The translations under genes were made by a program, and so were the position numbers. The notes beneath the pieces are model-generated. The model ran no database searches. It was not told the DNA's origin and worked only from the letters and a program-made list of their open reading frames with translations. 64,000 bases of DNA from UBA9076 sp964418835 (GTDB lineage Bacteria; Bacillota_I; Bacilli_A; Erysipelotrichales; Erysipelotrichaceae), in assembly GCA_964418835.1 (NCBI GenBank), contig CAYQNJ010000002.1, positions 1 to 64,000 of the forward strand, written 5' to 3'. Positions 61,769-64,000 of this stretch are shown here, in pieces (the stretch's first letter is position 1; every line of letters begins with the position of its first letter).

Positions 61769-63973
61769 ATGGTTACTAATTTAAAAGTTGGAGCACAAGA
61801 TGTTTTGGATGAAGCAAAACAGTATTTAAAGAATCCTGAAAATTTAAATCTAATTCAAAAAGCTTTAAATTATTCTTTTGAGCATCATGCGGGTCAATTT
61901 AGAAGAAGTGGAGAACCTTATATTGTACATCTTTGGAATGTTGGATATATCTTAGCTACTTTAAGGGTTGGTCCTAAGACAATTTGTGCTGGGTTATTAC
62001 ATGATGTTATTGAAGATTGTGGTGTTAGTAAAGAACAGTTAGCTTCCGATTTTGATGGTGAAATTGCTGAACTTGTTGAAAGTGTTACAAAGATTGGTAA
62101 TTTACAATTTAAGGATGCTAAAGAATATCAAGCTGCAAACCATAGGAAAATATTTATTGCTATGGCTAGAGATGTTAGGGTTATCATTATTAAGTTAGTT
62201 GATAGATTACACAATATGAGAACTTTACAGTTTATGGCTGAGGAAAAACAAAAAAGAATTGCTAATGAGACTCTTGATGTTTATGCTCCTATAGCTCATA
62301 GACTAGGAATTAGTGAGATAAAAAATGAATTAGAAGATTTAAGTTTTTTATATTTAAATCCTATTGAATATAGAAGAATTGCTCAATTAGTTGAAGCTAA
62401 AAAGAGTGAGAGAGATGCAATGGTTAAGAAGATGATTGAGGATATTAGTGAAATGTTAGCTGAAAATCATCTTAAATTTAGAATCTTTGGTAGAAGTAAA
62501 CATCTTTATAGTATTTATAGAAAGATGACACAAAAGAATAAAAGGTTTGAAGAGATTCTTGATTTATTAGCTATTAGAATAGTTACTCATAGTGAATTAA
62601 ACTGTTATGAAGTTTTGGGTTACATACATGCAAAATATAGACCAATTCCTGGTAGGTTAAAGGATTATATTGCAATGCCTAAAATGAATATGTATCAATC
62701 ATTACATACAACAATAGTAGGAGATTTAGGAAGTATATTTGAGATACAAATTAGAACTGAAGAAATGGATAGCATTGCTGAAAGGGGTATTGCTGCTCAT
62801 TGGATTTATAAGGAAGGTTCTAAGTATGATGCTAATAAGGAACAAAGAGAGATAGAAGAGAAATTAAGTTGGTTTAAGGAGTTTACTGTTTTAACTGGTG
62901 AAAATGAGAATGAAGATCCAACAGATTATATGGAAACTCTAACTAAGGATATCTTTGAGGCAAATGTATATGTAATGACACCTAAAGGAAAGGTTATTGA
63001 TTTACCTAATGGATCTACTCCAATAGATTTTGCATATAGAATACACACAGATGTGGGACATTCTACTGTTGGTGCTATAGTGAATGATGCATTAGTACCT
63101 TTAAATACTACTTTAAAAACAGGTGATGTGATACAAATTAGAACTAGCAAACAAATTACAGGTCCAAGTGAAGACTGGTTAAAGTTTGTTAAAACAAATC
63201 AAGCAAAGAATAAGATTAAAAATTTCTTGGCTAAAAAAGAAATTGAGAGAAGACAAGAAAAGGTTGAAGCTGGTGAAAAGATATTATCGGATGAACTTAA
63301 AAAGCGTGGATTTGAAGTTAAGGAATATCTAGATAAGAAGAAATTAGAACAAGTTTATGGGCATTTTCAAGTTGATAATTATACTGACTTAATGTATGGA
63401 ATTTCAGTTAAATCAATAAATCAAACATCTGTAGTAGAAAAGGTCACAAATCAAAAAAGACCTATAATGGATGCTGAATTTATTAGTAAGTTAGTTAATA
63501 AAGAACCTAGTAAAAAACAATCAACTTCAAAGAATGGACTAAGAGTTCAAGGTGTTGATTCAATGATGATGTCTTTAGCTCAATGTTGCAATCCTGTCTA
63601 TGGTGATAAAATTATAGGTTATATTACAAAAGGTCAAGGTGTTAAGGTACATCGGGTAGAGTGTCCTAACGTAATAAATATGAAGAAAAGATTAATTGAT
63701 GTTGAGTGGGATGAAAATGTTAAGGATATTAAGTACGATGCTAATGTTATAGTTATATCTAGGGATAGAAATTTCTTGTTAACTGATATTGTGACTGTTA
63801 TTTCTCAATATAAAGGAGCTTTAAAGTTAATTAATTCAGCTGTTAACCAAGAAGATTTAACTACAACAACTAAAATGACAATTCAGGTTAGTGATAATGA
63901 ACACTTAAATGTTATATGTGCTAACTTAAGAAAAGTTGATAGTGTTATTAGTGTTGAAAGAATGTTTATTTAG
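61769..63973 (+). CDS. relA: Bifunctional (p)ppGpp synthetase/hydrolase (Rel)
   Basis: Rel makes and degrades (p)ppGpp during the stringent response. The 734-residue protein has all domains in order: HD hydrolase (AGLLHDVIEDCG), synthetase (GRLKDYIAMPKMNMYQSLHT), TGS (VYVMTPKGKVIDLPNGSTP), the cysteine-bearing zinc-finger-like region (LAQCCNPVYGDKIIG, HRVECPNV) and a C-terminal ACT domain. The hydrolase HD motif is intact, so it should be bifunctional. The start is the ATG at 61769 behind AAAGGAGGTG; the frame extends six codons upstream. Confidence 0.97.
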   Translation: MVTNLKVGAQDVLDEAKQYLKNPENLNLIQKALNYSFEHHAGQFRRSGEPYIVHLWNVGYILATLRVGPKTICAGLLHDVIEDCGVSKEQLASDFDGEIAELVESVTKIGNLQFKDAKEYQAANHRKIFIAMARDVRVIIIKLVDRLHNMRTLQFMAEEKQKRIANETLDVYAPIAHRLGISEIKNELEDLSFLYLNPIEYRRIAQLVEAKKSERDAMVKKMIEDISEMLAENHLKFRIFGRSKHLYSIYRKMTQKNKRFEEILDLLAIRIVTHSELNCYEVLGYIHAKYRPIPGRLKDYIAMPKMNMYQSLHTTIVGDLGSIFEIQIRTEEMDSIAERGIAAHWIYKEGSKYDANKEQREIEEKLSWFKEFTVLTGENENEDPTDYMETLTKDIFEANVYVMTPKGKVIDLPNGSTPIDFAYRIHTDVGHSTVGAIVNDALVPLNTTLKTGDVIQIRTSKQITGPSEDWLKFVKTNQAKNKIKNFLAKKEIERRQEKVEAGEKILSDELKKRGFEVKEYLDKKKLEQVYGHFQVDNYTDLMYGISVKSINQTSVVEKVTNQKRPIMDAEFISKLVNKEPSKKQSTSKNGLRVQGVDSMMMSLAQCCNPVYGDKIIGYITKGQGVKVHRVECPNVINMKKRLIDVEWDENVKDIKYDANVIVISRDRNFLLTDIVTVISQYKGALKLINSAVNQEDLTTTTKMTIQVSDNEHLNVICANLRKVDSVISVERMFI

Positions 63974-64000
63974 TTTTATAATTGATATAAATTCTATGAA

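Noticed and set aside
1..64000. Possible use of the Mollicutes code (TGA for tryptophan)
   Set aside because: Several intact genes end at TGA with normal family length, and Trp positions in conserved motifs use TGG.

Overview
This is a low-GC (about 28-30% G+C by eye), gene-dense window with the standard genetic code: TGA is used as a stop, for example at 924-926, 7009-7011 and 40626-40628. Gene content and order (mra cluster, comN-like/secDF, recJ-apt-relA, tmcAL/yceD/rpmF, PyrDB/PyrK, two-domain PASTA penicillin-binding protein, long HPF) point to Bacillota, class Bacilli. The flavour is that of the anaerobic, Mollicutes-adjacent lineages (Erysipelotrichales, RF39, Acholeplasmatales or Izemoplasmatales relatives), but the organism still builds peptidoglycan. 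A run of exactly 100 N at 8454-8553 shows that this is a scaffolded draft, perhaps metagenomic, assembly.

Layout. 0.1-3.3 kb: ferrous iron uptake (DtxR/MntR-type regulator, two FeoA proteins, FeoB) with three copies of one palindrome in the divergent promoter. 3.3-12.8 kb: mixed single genes: CofE-like ligase, deoC, a FeoB-associated Cys-rich peptide, a HIT protein with an altered triad, a repeat-bearing lipoprotein broken by the gap, a HAD phosphatase, a GH13 glycosidase, ferritin and PepC. 12.9-18.4 kb: rimO, ROK kinase, M29 aminopeptidase, a DUF2779 nuclease-like protein and HPF. 19.2-27.9 kb: small regulator-like protein, PTS enzyme I, an Alg14/Alg13-type pair, a two-gene 2-hydroxyacyl-CoA dehydratase activator/component system and an MFS transporter. 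28.0-37.4 kb: the complete pyrimidine operon pyrB-pyrC-carA-carB-pyrK-pyrD-pyrF-pyrE behind a PyrR-type attenuator. 37.4-41.4 kb: YebC-family gene, tagD, tmcAL, hydrolase, yceD and rpmF. 41.5-49.0 kb: mraZ-rsmH-ftsL-pbp-mraY, then comN-like and secDF. 49.0-59.6 kb: a block separating secDF from recJ that carries fruK, a DMT transporter, a pyruvate formate-lyase locus, an iron alcohol dehydrogenase and murL-murD2. 59.6-64 kb: recJ, apt, relA.

How the genes fit together. Pyruvate formate-lyase, its activase and the alcohol dehydrogenase suggest anaerobic mixed-acid fermentation of sugars entering via the PTS, ROK kinase and glycosidase routes. Pyrimidines are made de novo, but the glutaminase subunit CarA has lost its catalytic triad, so the synthetase probably uses free ammonia. 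Cell-wall D-glutamate is probably installed by MurD2 plus MurL rather than by MurI/MurD. The most unusual item is pyruvate formate-lyase split into two cistrons, with the glycyl-radical domain encoded as a separate 77-residue protein that has its own ribosome binding site.

No stretch longer than about 170 bases lacks a gene or a described signal. No rRNA, tRNA, CRISPR array or insertion sequence was seen.
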